A stretch of 64,000 nucleotides of DNA from CAXXOZ01 sp963676435. Its GTDB lineage: Bacteria; Bacillota; Clostridia; Lachnospirales; Lachnospiraceae. Location: assembly GCA_963676435.2 (NCBI GenBank), contig CAXXOZ010000013.1, positions 136,252 through 200,251 on the forward strand. The letters run 5' to 3'. Each line of letters opens with the position of its first letter. Within the stretch, counting starts at the first letter, position 1. Position numbers and translations under genes: made by a program. This document shows, in pieces, positions 8,244 to 16,817 of the stretch. Below the pieces are notes generated by a model. It was not told the origin of the DNA and made no database searches. It saw nothing but the letters and a program-made list of their open reading frames with translations.

Positions 8244-9320
8244 TTATTCTTTCTCTACCTTTACAAAGTCTTTCGCTTGTTCTATCCCGCGAAGAACTCT
8301 CAAACCTCCAAAGGCTAATGAATCCATTTCATTTTCTCCAGCATATACAATTACAGGAGCTATGAAATTAATTCTATCAGCAATAATTCTTGTAAATTGT
8401 TCTGAATGAGCAATTCCTCCAGTTAATATTATGTTATCAACATTTCCACTAACTGTTGCTGATAATGCAGCTATGTGCTTAGCTACACTTAATCCCATTG
8501 CTTCATATACTAGTTTTGCCTGCTCGTTTCCTTCTTCAATCATTTTCTGAACATCTCTTAAATCATTAGTTCCTAGGTGAGCAATGATTCCACCTTGAGC
8601 TTTTATATGTTTCATAAGTGATTTTTTATCATATTTACCTGAAAATGCTGCATCTATAACCTGGAAAGTTGGTAGTCCACCTGATCTTTCTGGTGAGAAA
8701 GGTCCTTCTTCATCACTTACAAAGTCTATAATTCTACCCTGTGAATGTAGACTCAAAGTGATGCCGCCACCTAAATGTACAATTATAAGATTAGATTTTT
8801 TGTAATCTTTTCCTGTTTCTTTCTGCCATCTCATAGCTGAAGCTCTCATATTCAAGTTATGGCCTAAAGCTTTTCTTCTCATTTCAGGCATACCTGAAAC
8901 CTTTGTTAACGGAATCATTTCATCTACTGTAACACCATCATATATAAAGGCTGGAATGTTTAATTCTTTTGAAATAGCATCTGCTATAACTGCACCAAGA
9001 TTTGATGCATGCTCATTTTGTGGCGCGTTTTTTAACTGCCAAACCATGTCATCATTTACTCGGTATGCACCTGCCTGTATCGGAGGCAAAAGTCCTCCTC
9101 TTGATACAATAGCTGTTAACTCTTCCATTTTTATTCCATGTTCTAAAATAGTTTCAATAATTGTATTTTTTCTAAATTCGTATTGATCTGTAATCGTATC
9201 ATATTTAGAAATCTCTTCAACACTATGAGCTATGTTTTCTACAAATACTGGGTTTTCATCATTATAAACTGCTATCTTTGTAGAGGTTGAACCTGGATTC
9301 ATGATTAATAATTTTTCCAT
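8244..9320 (-). CDS. buk: Butyrate kinase (or branched-chain/aryl acid kinase)
   Basis: 358 residues, the usual length. Converts acyl phosphate plus ADP to the carboxylic acid plus ATP in the cytoplasm. It belongs to the acetate/butyrate kinase family: start LLIMNPGSTSTKIAVY, phosphate loop IVHLGGGITLSLH, adenosine motif NIILTGGIAHSE and C-terminal GENEMDSLAFGGLRVLRG. It follows ptb by 19 bp with RBS GGAGG. The linkage to indolepyruvate oxidoreductase and a hydroxyacid dehydrogenase suggests the physiological substrate may be an aryl or branched acyl phosphate instead of butyryl phosphate; the sequence alone does not decide. Confidence 0.93.
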   Translation of the reverse strand: MEKLLIMNPGSTSTKIAVYNDENPVFVENIAHSVEEISKYDTITDQYEFRKNTIIETILEHGIKMEELTAIVSRGGLLPPIQAGAYRVNDDMVWQLKNAPQNEHASNLGAVIADAISKELNIPAFIYDGVTVDEMIPLTKVSGMPEMRRKALGHNLNMRASAMRWQKETGKDYKKSNLIIVHLGGGITLSLHSQGRIIDFVSDEEGPFSPERSGGLPTFQVIDAAFSGKYDKKSLMKHIKAQGGIIAHLGTNDLRDVQKMIEEGNEQAKLVYEAMGLSVAKHIAALSATVSGNVDNIILTGGIAHSEQFTRIIADRINFIAPVIVYAGENEMDSLAFGGLRVLRGIEQAKDFVKVEKE

Positions 9321-9339
9321 TTTGTGTTCCTCCTTCTAT

Positions 9340-10248
9340 TTACTTACTTGATGCTGCCGCAGCAAGTACTATTGAAAGATATTTTTCTTCTGATGAAGAT
9401 CCTCTTGATGTCATTACTACAGGACATTTTGCTCCAACGATAAATCCTGCCATTTTTGCTCCACATGTACAAGCAAGCATTTTACCCATGATGTTTCCTG
9501 CATGTATGTTTGGAGCTACTAATACATCAACATCTCCTGAAACTGGACTTTCAAATCCTTTAAATTCAGCGATTTTTTTATCAACTGCACAGTCATAAGA
9601 AATCGGACCTTCTACGATACAATTTTCGATTTCTCCACGCTTGTTCATTTCTTTTAGTTCATTGCCTTCTATTGTTTCTGGCATTTTAGGGTTAACTTTT
9701 TCAACACATGCTAAAACACCGACTTTCGGACAATCATATCCTAAATCTCTTAAAGTTTCAACTGTATTTTCAATAATTGCCTTTTTCTGCTCTAGTGTTG
9801 GGTATGTTACCATACCTCCATCAACAGGTGTTAATAATTTATGGTATCCTGGTGTTTCGAACATAGTAAAGTGACTCATTACTCCACCTTTACCAAGACC
9901 TTTTTCTTTATCAACTACTGCTTTTAAGTAAACGCCTGAATCAACTTTTCCTTTCATAAGGAAATCTGCTTTTCCTTCACGCACTAATTTAACTGCCAAT
10001 TCACAGCTTTCTTTAGCATCAGGTGCATCATAAATGTCTTCATCAGGAACTTCCATTCCTAATTTATCAATTATTCTTTTTATTTCAGCTTTATCTCCTA
10101 CTAAAACAGGAGCTACCAAACCTTCTTTTGCTGTTTCGTATACTGCTTCAAGTGAATGCTCATCTGCCGCAGCTGTTAAAGCTATTCTTTTAACTTGTGT
10201 ATCACCTTTAAGCTTTTCAATAATTTCTGAAAATTTATTATAAACCAT
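9340..10248 (-). CDS. ptb: Phosphate butyryltransferase (phosphotransacylase)
   Basis: 302 residues, typical of Ptb. Exchanges CoA for phosphate on an acyl-CoA, making the acyl phosphate used by butyrate kinase. Family features include the N-terminal RIALTAAADEHSLEAV, the central FLMKGKVDSGVYLKAV, and the C-terminal VLVAPNIHAGNIMGKML and VMTSRGSSSEEKYLSI. RBS GGAAGG lies upstream of ATG. It lies between a 2-hydroxyacid dehydrogenase and buk, so it is the middle step from acyl-CoA to ATP in this cluster. Confidence 0.94.
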   Translation of the reverse strand: MVYNKFSEIIEKLKGDTQVKRIALTAAADEHSLEAVYETAKEGLVAPVLVGDKAEIKRIIDKLGMEVPDEDIYDAPDAKESCELAVKLVREGKADFLMKGKVDSGVYLKAVVDKEKGLGKGGVMSHFTMFETPGYHKLLTPVDGGMVTYPTLEQKKAIIENTVETLRDLGYDCPKVGVLACVEKVNPKMPETIEGNELKEMNKRGEIENCIVEGPISYDCAVDKKIAEFKGFESPVSGDVDVLVAPNIHAGNIMGKMLACTCGAKMAGFIVGAKCPVVMTSRGSSSEEKYLSIVLAAAASSK

Positions 10249-10277
10249 TATCTTTTACCTTCCATTATAAAAGTGTA

Positions 10278-11261
10278 TTATTTATTAACTACATTTACTG
10301 GCGCTTCGCCTTTTACAACTCTTTCCATGTTTGCAATAGCATTAACAAGCATTCTTGTAAATGCTTCATCTGTCATACCACCTGTATGAGGTGTAAGAGT
10401 TATTCTTTCTGATGCTTTTTCTGACATATTTAAAAGTACGTGATCCTGAGGTGTTGGTTCTGGATAAAGTGTATCAAGAGCCGCCCCATAGATTTCACCT
10501 TCTTCTAAAGCTTTTGCTAGTGCATCCTGGTCTATGATTTCTCCTCTTGCTGTGTTAACAATAAGAGCATTTGATTTCATTACTTTAAATTGTTCTGTTG
10601 AGAACATGTGATATGTTTCTGGGAATACAGGAACATGTAAACTTATAACATCACATTCTTTTACTAAATCTTCAAATGGAAGATATGAAACACCAATTTG
10701 TTTTTCCATTTCTTCTGTCGGTCTGTAAACATCATAATAGCTAATTTTACAATCCCAGCCTTGTAATCTTTTAACAACTTCTCTACCTATAGCACCGATT
10801 CCTACAAGACCAATATGAAGTCCTGCTATTTCGTGTTGTCCTTCTGTAAGATGCTGAGTTTTACTAGCTGAAAATCCAATTGTTCTCATCTGTCTGTCTG
10901 TTAAAGCTGTTCTTCTAAGACCTGCTAATATAAGTCCGATAGTATGTTCTGCAACTGCTCCTGCATTTGTTCCTGCATTATTACAAACTGGAATTCCTGC
11001 TGCTTTAGCTGCATTAGTATCTATTTTGTCGTATCCCACACCTTCTGAGTGAATTAATTTCACGCTTGGGCATGCTTTTATTACCGCTTCGCTTACTGGA
11101 TGTGTTGCATTTACAAAAATGAAATCCGCATCCTTGGCACCCTCTATCATTTGTTCGTCTGTGTATGGAAAATCAAGATATTTCACTTCCCATTCTGTCG
11201 GGAAGTCAACACCGAACTTTTCAAATCTCTGTGGTATAACTGTAGATAATACTTTTGGCAT
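10278..11261 (-). CDS. NAD-dependent D-2-hydroxyacid dehydrogenase
   Basis: 327 residues. Reduces a 2-oxoacid to the D-2-hydroxyacid (or the reverse). The Rossmann motif GIGAIG (154-159) is followed at the end of the second strand by Asp177 (YYDVYR), which favours NAD over NADP. Catalytic residues of the family are visible: Arg239 (NTARGEI), Glu268 (YPEP) and His292 (TPHTGG). It lies 30 bp before ptb and downstream of iorB, so a likely role is to reduce aryl or branched 2-oxoacids to hydroxyacids as an electron sink opposite Ior. Substrate is inference; phosphoglycerate dehydrogenase is an alternative but lacks the usual serine-pathway context. Confidence 0.88.
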   Translation of the reverse strand: MPKVLSTVIPQRFEKFGVDFPTEWEVKYLDFPYTDEQMIEGAKDADFIFVNATHPVSEAVIKACPSVKLIHSEGVGYDKIDTNAAKAAGIPVCNNAGTNAGAVAEHTIGLILAGLRRTALTDRQMRTIGFSASKTQHLTEGQHEIAGLHIGLVGIGAIGREVVKRLQGWDCKISYYDVYRPTEEMEKQIGVSYLPFEDLVKECDVISLHVPVFPETYHMFSTEQFKVMKSNALIVNTARGEIIDQDALAKALEEGEIYGAALDTLYPEPTPQDHVLLNMSEKASERITLTPHTGGMTDEAFTRMLVNAIANMERVVKGEAPVNVVNK

Positions 11262-11336
11262 TATTTTTTCCTCCTTTATAACCTTATTTAGGGCGAAACT
11301 TTTAAAGGTCCGCCCTAAATCAAGATTAGTTGTTTA

Positions 11337-11906
11337 TTACATATTGTATCCTACTTCATATGCAGCAAGATTTAAGTCTACTAATTTTTGTGGTACTGAT
11401 TTTGCAACAAGATCTTTCCAGTCAATACTGTCTAATCCTAATTGTTTTGTAAGAGCTCCTAATAATACGATATTCTGAGCTTTCATGTTTCCTAATTTTT
11501 CAGCTTCTGCTGATGCGTTAATAACAACTACGTTTTCTACAACTTTTTTGATATCTTCTATAGCATCGCTAGGATATTCAGCTGCTCCTGTTAATACAGG
11601 CATTGGTAATATTTCACGTACGTCAGTAACGATTGTACCACCTTTTTTAAGATATGGTAAGATACGAAGTGCTTCGAGTTTTTCAAAAGCAATGATTAAA
11701 TCTGCTTCTCCTTCACCGATAATAGGTGAATATACTTTTTCTCCGTATTTAATCTGAGTTACAACAGTACCACCACGCTGGCTCATACCATGTATTTCAC
11801 TCATTTTTACGTCGTATCCTAACTCTATTAAACCTTTTGAAAGGATTGATGATGTAAGAATAGTACCCTGACCACCTACACCTACTAAAATAATACTCTT
11901 TGTCAT
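11337..11906 (-). CDS. iorB: Indolepyruvate:ferredoxin oxidoreductase, beta subunit
   Basis: 189 residues from the ATG at 11906, one base after the iorA stop; a GTG three codons earlier overlaps iorA and is less likely. IorB is the gamma-type domain of 2-oxoacid:ferredoxin oxidoreductases: GVGGQGTILTSSILSKGL at the start and SEIHGMSQRGGTVVTQIK are the family motifs. With IorA it decarboxylates arylpyruvates to arylacetyl-CoA and reduces ferredoxin in the cytoplasm. About 75 bp separate it from the hydroxyacid dehydrogenase; no terminator was seen there, so one transcript is likely. Confidence 0.93.
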   Translation of the reverse strand: MTKSIILVGVGGQGTILTSSILSKGLIELGYDVKMSEIHGMSQRGGTVVTQIKYGEKVYSPIIGEGEADLIIAFEKLEALRILPYLKKGGTIVTDVREILPMPVLTGAAEYPSDAIEDIKKVVENVVVINASAEAEKLGNMKAQNIVLLGALTKQLGLDSIDWKDLVAKSVPQKLVDLNLAAYEVGYNM

Positions 11907-11907
11907 A

Positions 11908-13689
11908 CTATTCACCTACTTTCCCGATTGCGTCAAATTTACACAATTGCATACAAACTCCACAAGCTGTACAGTTTCCTTTGTCAACAATCTGTGCTTT
12001 TCCATCTGAGAATGCCATTGCTGGACAAGCAATTTTCATACATGCTTTACATCCTACACATTTATCTTGATCGATTTCACAATACATATTAGCTTTTGAT
12101 TTTGCTACTTCTTTAATAAGTGCACATGGCTCTTTTGTTACGATAACAAATGGTCCTTCTGTTGCATATGCATCATCAAGAGCTTTTTTACAAGCATCAA
12201 GATCAATAGCACTTACAACACGGATTCTGCTTTCGTCAAGACCTGTAGCTTTTATTAATGAAACAATATCGATTTGAGGTGTTTCGTATCCCATAAGGTT
12301 TTTAGCTGTACCTGGGTTTTCCTGATGTCCTGTCATAGCTGTAATTGAGTTATCAAGTACACATGCTACAACATTTGCTTCTGATGCTACTACATCTATT
12401 AATGAGTTAAGTCCACTATGGAAGAATGTTGAATCTCCTAACTGACCAATTGCTTTTCTCTTATCTCCCTGTCTTTCAAGAGCTTTAGAAAGACCAATAA
12501 TTGAACTGATTCCACTTCCCATACAGATTGAATAATCAAAACCATTTAATGGTGCGTGTAATGAAAGTGCGTAACAACCGATATCTCCAGCTGATACAAA
12601 GTTTTTCATTTTTGTGCTTAATGCATAGTAGAATCCTCTATGTGGACAACCTGCACAAAGTACTGGAGGACGACCAGGTGCTACTGTTTCAACTTTGTAA
12701 CTTTCAGGTTTTGTAGCTTCTGTTAAACAGTCTCTAACAACTCCTGTATCAAATTCACCAAGAATTGGTAATTTATCTTTTCCAATAACTCCTGTAAATC
12801 CAAGAGCTTTTAATGCATTTTCAAGGTATGGTTCACCTTCTTCTACTACATATACTGTTTCATATTTTGAAGCAAAATCTGATAACAATTTGCTTGGAAG
12901 TGGATATGTTAATCCAAGTTTTAGAACGCTTACGCTATCTTCAAATACTTCTTTAACATACTGGTAAGAAATACCACTTGTAATAATTCCTACTTTTGAA
13001 CCAGCTACTTCTTCTACTTTATTGAAAGGACAGTCATTTCCATATTCTGCCATTTCAAGAAGTAATTCTTCACGAATTTTATGACGAGCTCTAGCTGTTG
13101 AAGGAAGCATTGCATATTTTCCAATATTTCTTTCATATTTTTTAACTTCTACTTCTTTTCTTTCTCCTAGCTCAACAACACTTTTTGAGTGGCATACTCT
13201 TGTTGTCATTCTGAATAATACAGGAATATCAAATTTTTCTGATAATTCAAATGCTTCTTTAGTAAAGTCAATACATTCCTGTGAATCAGCTGCTTCAACA
13301 CAAGCAAGTTTAGCGTGCTGTGCATATAGTCTGTTATCCTGTTCGTTCTGTGATGAATGACATCCTGGATCGTCAGCTGAAACTATAACAAGTCCACCGT
13401 TTACTCCAGCATAACCCATTGTAAAAATAGGATCAGCTGCAACATTCATTCCAACGTGTTTCATAGCACATAGTGCTCTTTCTCCGCCGATACTAGCGCC
13501 AGCAGCGATTTCTGCTGCTACTTTTTCATTACAAGCCCATTGGCTGTAAATATCATCTTTGTACTTCGCACCAATGTTTTCAAGAATTTCTGTACTTGGT
13601 GTTCCCGGATATGCTGCAGCTAAATGACATCCAGCTTCATACGCACCACGTGCTACTGCTTCATCGCCGCTCATAATCAATTTGCTCAT
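11908..13689 (-). CDS. iorA: Indolepyruvate:ferredoxin oxidoreductase, alpha subunit
   Basis: 593 residues from ATG 13689, preferred because AAGGAAGG precedes it; an in-frame Met 15 codons upstream has no RBS. Domain order: pyrimidine-binding domain (about 1-180, with PGTPSTEI), a transketolase C-like domain, a TPP-binding domain (about 350-500, GDIGCYAL, DNSITAMTGHQENPG) and two C-terminal 4Fe-4S motifs (CVGCKACMKIAC, CTACGVCMQLC). The architecture is diagnostic of IorA. Substrates are arylpyruvates from Phe, Tyr and Trp, though related enzymes accept other 2-oxoacids. First gene of the cluster ending in gntR. Confidence 0.95.
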   Translation of the reverse strand: MSKLIMSGDEAVARGAYEAGCHLAAAYPGTPSTEILENIGAKYKDDIYSQWACNEKVAAEIAAGASIGGERALCAMKHVGMNVAADPIFTMGYAGVNGGLVIVSADDPGCHSSQNEQDNRLYAQHAKLACVEAADSQECIDFTKEAFELSEKFDIPVLFRMTTRVCHSKSVVELGERKEVEVKKYERNIGKYAMLPSTARARHKIREELLLEMAEYGNDCPFNKVEEVAGSKVGIITSGISYQYVKEVFEDSVSVLKLGLTYPLPSKLLSDFASKYETVYVVEEGEPYLENALKALGFTGVIGKDKLPILGEFDTGVVRDCLTEATKPESYKVETVAPGRPPVLCAGCPHRGFYYALSTKMKNFVSAGDIGCYALSLHAPLNGFDYSICMGSGISSIIGLSKALERQGDKRKAIGQLGDSTFFHSGLNSLIDVVASEANVVACVLDNSITAMTGHQENPGTAKNLMGYETPQIDIVSLIKATGLDESRIRVVSAIDLDACKKALDDAYATEGPFVIVTKEPCALIKEVAKSKANMYCEIDQDKCVGCKACMKIACPAMAFSDGKAQIVDKGNCTACGVCMQLCKFDAIGKVGE

Positions 13690-13791
13690 ACGGTTTATTA
13701 CCTTCCTTATAAAAAATTTTGTTTTGATAGCCATGCCATCAAAAGTTCGTAAGTTGTAGTTGTATACTTGTCGACTACTCTACTTGCTAAC

Positions 13792-13820
13792 ATTGTATCT
13801 AATAGGGAACAATTTGTAAA
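13792..13820 (-). promoter_or_regulatory. Promoter of the ior cluster
   Basis: On the minus strand TTTACA (13815-13820), a 17-bp spacer and TACAAT (13792-13797). This gives a leader of about 95 nt before iorA. Confidence 0.6.
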
Positions 13821-13847
13821 GAGGTTGATTGCATAATCAGTATGTTT

Positions 13848-13863
13848 TTGTGTTTATACACAA
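13848..13863. promoter_or_regulatory. 16-bp dyad, candidate GntR operator between iorA and the MFS gene
   Basis: TTGTGTTTATACACAA: 6-bp perfect arms (TTGTGT/ACACAA) around TTAT. It lies 28 bp upstream of the ior -35 box and 41 bp upstream of the MFS -35 box, so it could serve both divergent promoters. GT..AC half-sites are common for FadR-type GntR proteins, and one is encoded at the end of this cluster; the link is inference. Confidence 0.4.
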
Positions 13864-13904
13864 TAAATTGCTTTTTTTGCGCTTTTTTTTTTACTGAAAC
13901 CTCA

Positions 13905-13933
13905 TTTACTTTAACAGACAAAAGCAGTAGAAT
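13905..13933 (+). promoter_or_regulatory. Promoter of the MFS transporter gene
   Basis: TTTACT (13905-13910), a 17-bp spacer and TAGAAT (13928-13933), about 50 nt before the ATG at 13986. The boxes are moderate matches to the consensus. Confidence 0.45.
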
Positions 13934-13985
13934 AGTAATGCTAAACAAATTTAGTGATATTTTAATATGAAAGGAATATATAGAA

Positions 13986-15167
13986 ATGAAAAAATTCATG
14001 GTAACCGTAGGCTCATTTATTATTTTACTTTTTCTTGGTTTAATATATGCCTGGTCAATTTTTGCTAGTCCACTAGAAAATGAATTCGGATGGACTAGAG
14101 CTGAAACATCACTTACATTTACAATTTCAATAGCGATGTTTTGTATAGGGGGAATAGTCTTTTCTCAGTTAAAGAGAAAACTAAACATTACAGTTCTTTT
14201 AATTATTAACGCACTTTTAATTTTAATAGGATTTTTCCTAACTTCAAGATTAGATGCTCTTTGGGAGCTATATGTTTACTACGGAGTTATCTGCGGATTC
14301 GCTGTAGGGGCTTCATATAACTTAGTAATAAGCACTATACCTCTTCATTACCCTAAAAAAGTTGGTACAATAAGCGGAATAATGTTACTTGCATTCGGTG
14401 TAGGGGGATATACACTAGGACAAGCAGCTGACATAATGATTAACAACCTAAACTGGAGAGACGCTTTCCTTTATATAGGACTTGCATTCTTTGTTGTTTA
14501 CTTATTATTCTTATTCTTCATCAAACCACCAAAAACAGAACAAACTCAAACATCAAGCACAGGTGTTGTTGAATCAGTAAGAGACTTTACTACAAAACAG
14601 ATGATGAAACATCCTTACTTCTGGTCATTCTTCATATGGCAAACATTTATGAATGCAATGGGATTATCATTAATCGGACAGGCAAAACAGATTGCAGAAG
14701 AAGTTCAAGTTGCTCATTCTCAGTTAATCATTGCCGTTTTAATCACAACTGTATGTAGTGGATTAGGTAAAATGTTCTTTGGTTTAGTATATGACCTTAA
14801 AGGAAGATACTTTACATTAACACTTGCAGCTTCATTTGGTTTTATAGGTGCACTTTTAGCATTTATTAGTACTTCAGCTCAAATGCCTTGGTTATTCTTC
14901 ATTGCATTAGTATTTGCTGGTGGAGCTTATGGTAGTGGACCTGCTTGTAATGCTACATTCACAAGAAAACAGTTTGGTAACACTCACTTCTCAATGAACT
15001 TTGCGATTAATACATTAGCATTATTAGTTGCAGCTTTTGTTGGAAATTACTTAGTAGGTATTGTTCAAAAATCTACTGAAAGCTACATAGTTCCTTTAAT
15101 AATCTTAGTTATATATATGGCAATTTCATTTATTGCTGCACAGTTCTTAAGAAAAGAAAGAGACTAG
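13986..15167 (+). CDS. MFS transporter, oxalate/formate antiporter-like (OFA) family
   Basis: 393 residues with about twelve hydrophobic segments and a short central loop near residues 180-200. The start GLIYAWSIFASPLENEFGWTRAE and the pattern GVGGYTLGQ are typical of OFA proteins, which exchange or import small carboxylates. It is transcribed divergently from iorA, sharing a 296-bp intergenic region, so it may export the organic acids made by the ior/ptb/buk pathway or import a 2-oxo/2-hydroxyacid. The substrate cannot be read from sequence. Ends in a strong terminator. Confidence 0.85.
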   Translation: MKKFMVTVGSFIILLFLGLIYAWSIFASPLENEFGWTRAETSLTFTISIAMFCIGGIVFSQLKRKLNITVLLIINALLILIGFFLTSRLDALWELYVYYGVICGFAVGASYNLVISTIPLHYPKKVGTISGIMLLAFGVGGYTLGQAADIMINNLNWRDAFLYIGLAFFVVYLLFLFFIKPPKTEQTQTSSTGVVESVRDFTTKQMMKHPYFWSFFIWQTFMNAMGLSLIGQAKQIAEEVQVAHSQLIIAVLITTVCSGLGKMFFGLVYDLKGRYFTLTLAASFGFIGALLAFISTSAQMPWLFFIALVFAGGAYGSGPACNATFTRKQFGNTHFSMNFAINTLALLVAAFVGNYLVGIVQKSTESYIVPLIILVIYMAISFIAAQFLRKERD

Positions 15168-15189
15168 TTATATAAATAAATTTGCATAC

Positions 15190-15225
15190 AAAAAAATCCT
15201 AATCATCAAGGTTAGGATTTTTTTT
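15190..15225. terminator. Bidirectional terminator between the MFS gene and truA
   Basis: AAATCCTAA/TTAGGATTT 9-bp stem (15194-15202/15212-15220) with T-run on the right and A-run on the left, so it can end both the plus-strand MFS gene and the minus-strand truA transcript. Confidence 0.88.
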
Positions 15226-15232
15226 ATCTATT

Positions 15233-15973
15233 TCATTCAAAATAACTTATATTAAGTAATGTTAATCCCTTAGCTGGAGCTTTAGGTGCTGACATTTTTC
15301 TATCTTTACTTTCAATAATTTTTTTTACATGTTCTGGTGGATATATTCCCATTCCCACTTTCAACAAAGTTCCTGCTATTATTCTAACCATGTTGTATAA
15401 GAACCCATAACCCGAAACTTTTATACTAATAACATCATCTTTTTTTGAAATCTTAATTTCAGTTACATTCCTTATCGTTGTTTTGGCTTGCCCTCTGGCT
15501 GAACTAAAGCTAATAAAGTCATGCTCTCCTATTAGATATTTAGATGCTTTTCTCATCTTCTTTATATCTAATTTGTGATAAACAAAATGTGTATACAGTC
15601 TCAAAGTAGGTATTTCATGCTTCTTGTTTAAAACCTTGTATTCATATGTTTTTATTGCTTTAACTTTTCTTGGGTGGAAATCATCATCTACTTCTTTAGA
15701 AGACTGTACTTTAATATCTTCTGGTAATCTTTGATTTAAAGCATATGAAAGCTTTTCAGGAGGTATCTGGGTGTCTGTATCAAACACACATACATTCCCT
15801 AAAGCATGAACACCCGAATCAGTTCTACTGGCTCCTATAACCACTATTTCTTCTTTTAATAACTGTGAAAGCTTTTTATTTAAAACTTCTTCAACAGTTA
15901 TCCCATTGATTTGGGTCTGCCATCCACAATAGTTTGTGCCGTCATACCCTACTATCAACATAATCCTTTTCAT
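15233..15973 (-). CDS. truA: tRNA pseudouridine(38-40) synthase
   Basis: 246 residues, normal for TruA. Isomerizes uridine to pseudouridine at positions 38-40 in the anticodon stem. The catalytic Asp is in the motif GASRTDSGVHALG; the GFLYNMVRIIAGTLLKVG segment near the C-terminus is conserved. It is last in a run ecfA1-ecfA2-ecfT-truA, 10 bp after ecfT, and is followed by the bidirectional terminator. Confidence 0.96.
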   Translation of the reverse strand: MKRIMLIVGYDGTNYCGWQTQINGITVEEVLNKKLSQLLKEEIVVIGASRTDSGVHALGNVCVFDTDTQIPPEKLSYALNQRLPEDIKVQSSKEVDDDFHPRKVKAIKTYEYKVLNKKHEIPTLRLYTHFVYHKLDIKKMRKASKYLIGEHDFISFSSARGQAKTTIRNVTEIKISKKDDVISIKVSGYGFLYNMVRIIAGTLLKVGMGIYPPEHVKKIIESKDRKMSAPKAPAKGLTLLNISYFE

Positions 15974-15983
15974 ATTGCACTTC

Positions 15984-16817
15984 CTATATTACAAATATTT
16001 GTAAAATATTAATTCTTGGTACTACTATTGTTCCAGAAATAATTATTATTAAATATATAAACACTATAGCATATGAAACCTTATCAGATTTTCTATATTT
16101 TAATGGATTCATTTTAGTTCTACCTTCTCCACCTTTATAGCATCTTGACTCCATAGCTGTTGCTAGATCTGTTGCCCTTCTAAAAGATGATATAAATAGG
16201 GGAACCAGAATTGGGACTAAAGCTTTTGCCCTTTTAAAAATATTTCCTTTTTCAAAATCTGCCCCTCTTGCCATTTGCGCCTTCATAATTTTATCTGTTT
16301 CTTCCATAAGAATAGGGATAAAACGCAATGCTATTGAAATCATCATAGCCATTTCATGTATTGGTATCTTAAATTTATTAAGTTTATGAAAGGCCTTTTC
16401 AAAACCAGCAGTCAAGCTATTTGGAGTAGTTGTCAAAGTCATTATGGAAGAACCTAAAATTATATATATTAGTCTGATTCCTAAAAAGGAAGCAGTCCTT
16501 ATTCCCATATCTGTAATTTTGATTTTCCAAAACTCTACAATAATTTCGCCAGGTGTTAAAAAAAGGTTAAACATAACACTGATTAATAAAAGTACTATAA
16601 TCACTTTTAGTCCTTTAATCATAAATTTGAATGGAACTTTAGATATTATTATAATTGTAGCCAAGCAAAAAGTAACAAATATATATCCTAAAAAGTTATT
16701 AACTATGAAAAGAGAAATAATAAATATTAAAGTACCAAATAGTTTTACCCTTGGATCTAAGTTATGTAATATTGAGTTGACTGGATAGTATTGTCCAATA
16801 GTTATATCTCTTAACAT
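15984..16817 (-). CDS. ecfT: Energy-coupling factor transporter transmembrane protein
   Basis: 277 residues. EcfT couples the two ATPases EcfA1/EcfA2 to exchangeable vitamin-binding S components in the membrane. About five to six membrane segments are visible, and the two coupling-helix motifs are present as ARG (183-185) and SRC (224-226, usually ARG-like). It overlaps ecfA2 by 7 bp, indicating coupled translation. No S component is encoded here, consistent with a group II module shared by several S proteins. Confidence 0.93.
   Translation of the reverse strand: MLRDITIGQYYPVNSILHNLDPRVKLFGTLIFIISLFIVNNFLGYIFVTFCLATIIIISKVPFKFMIKGLKVIIVLLLISVMFNLFLTPGEIIVEFWKIKITDMGIRTASFLGIRLIYIILGSSIMTLTTTPNSLTAGFEKAFHKLNKFKIPIHEMAMMISIALRFIPILMEETDKIMKAQMARGADFEKGNIFKRAKALVPILVPLFISSFRRATDLATAMESRCYKGGEGRTKMNPLKYRKSDKVSYAIVFIYLIIIISGTIVVPRINILQIFVI

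Noticed and set aside
13799..13999. Minus-strand frame of 66 codons over the iorA-MFS intergenic region
   Set aside because: It covers the divergent promoters and the MFS start, is low complexity and has no RBS.
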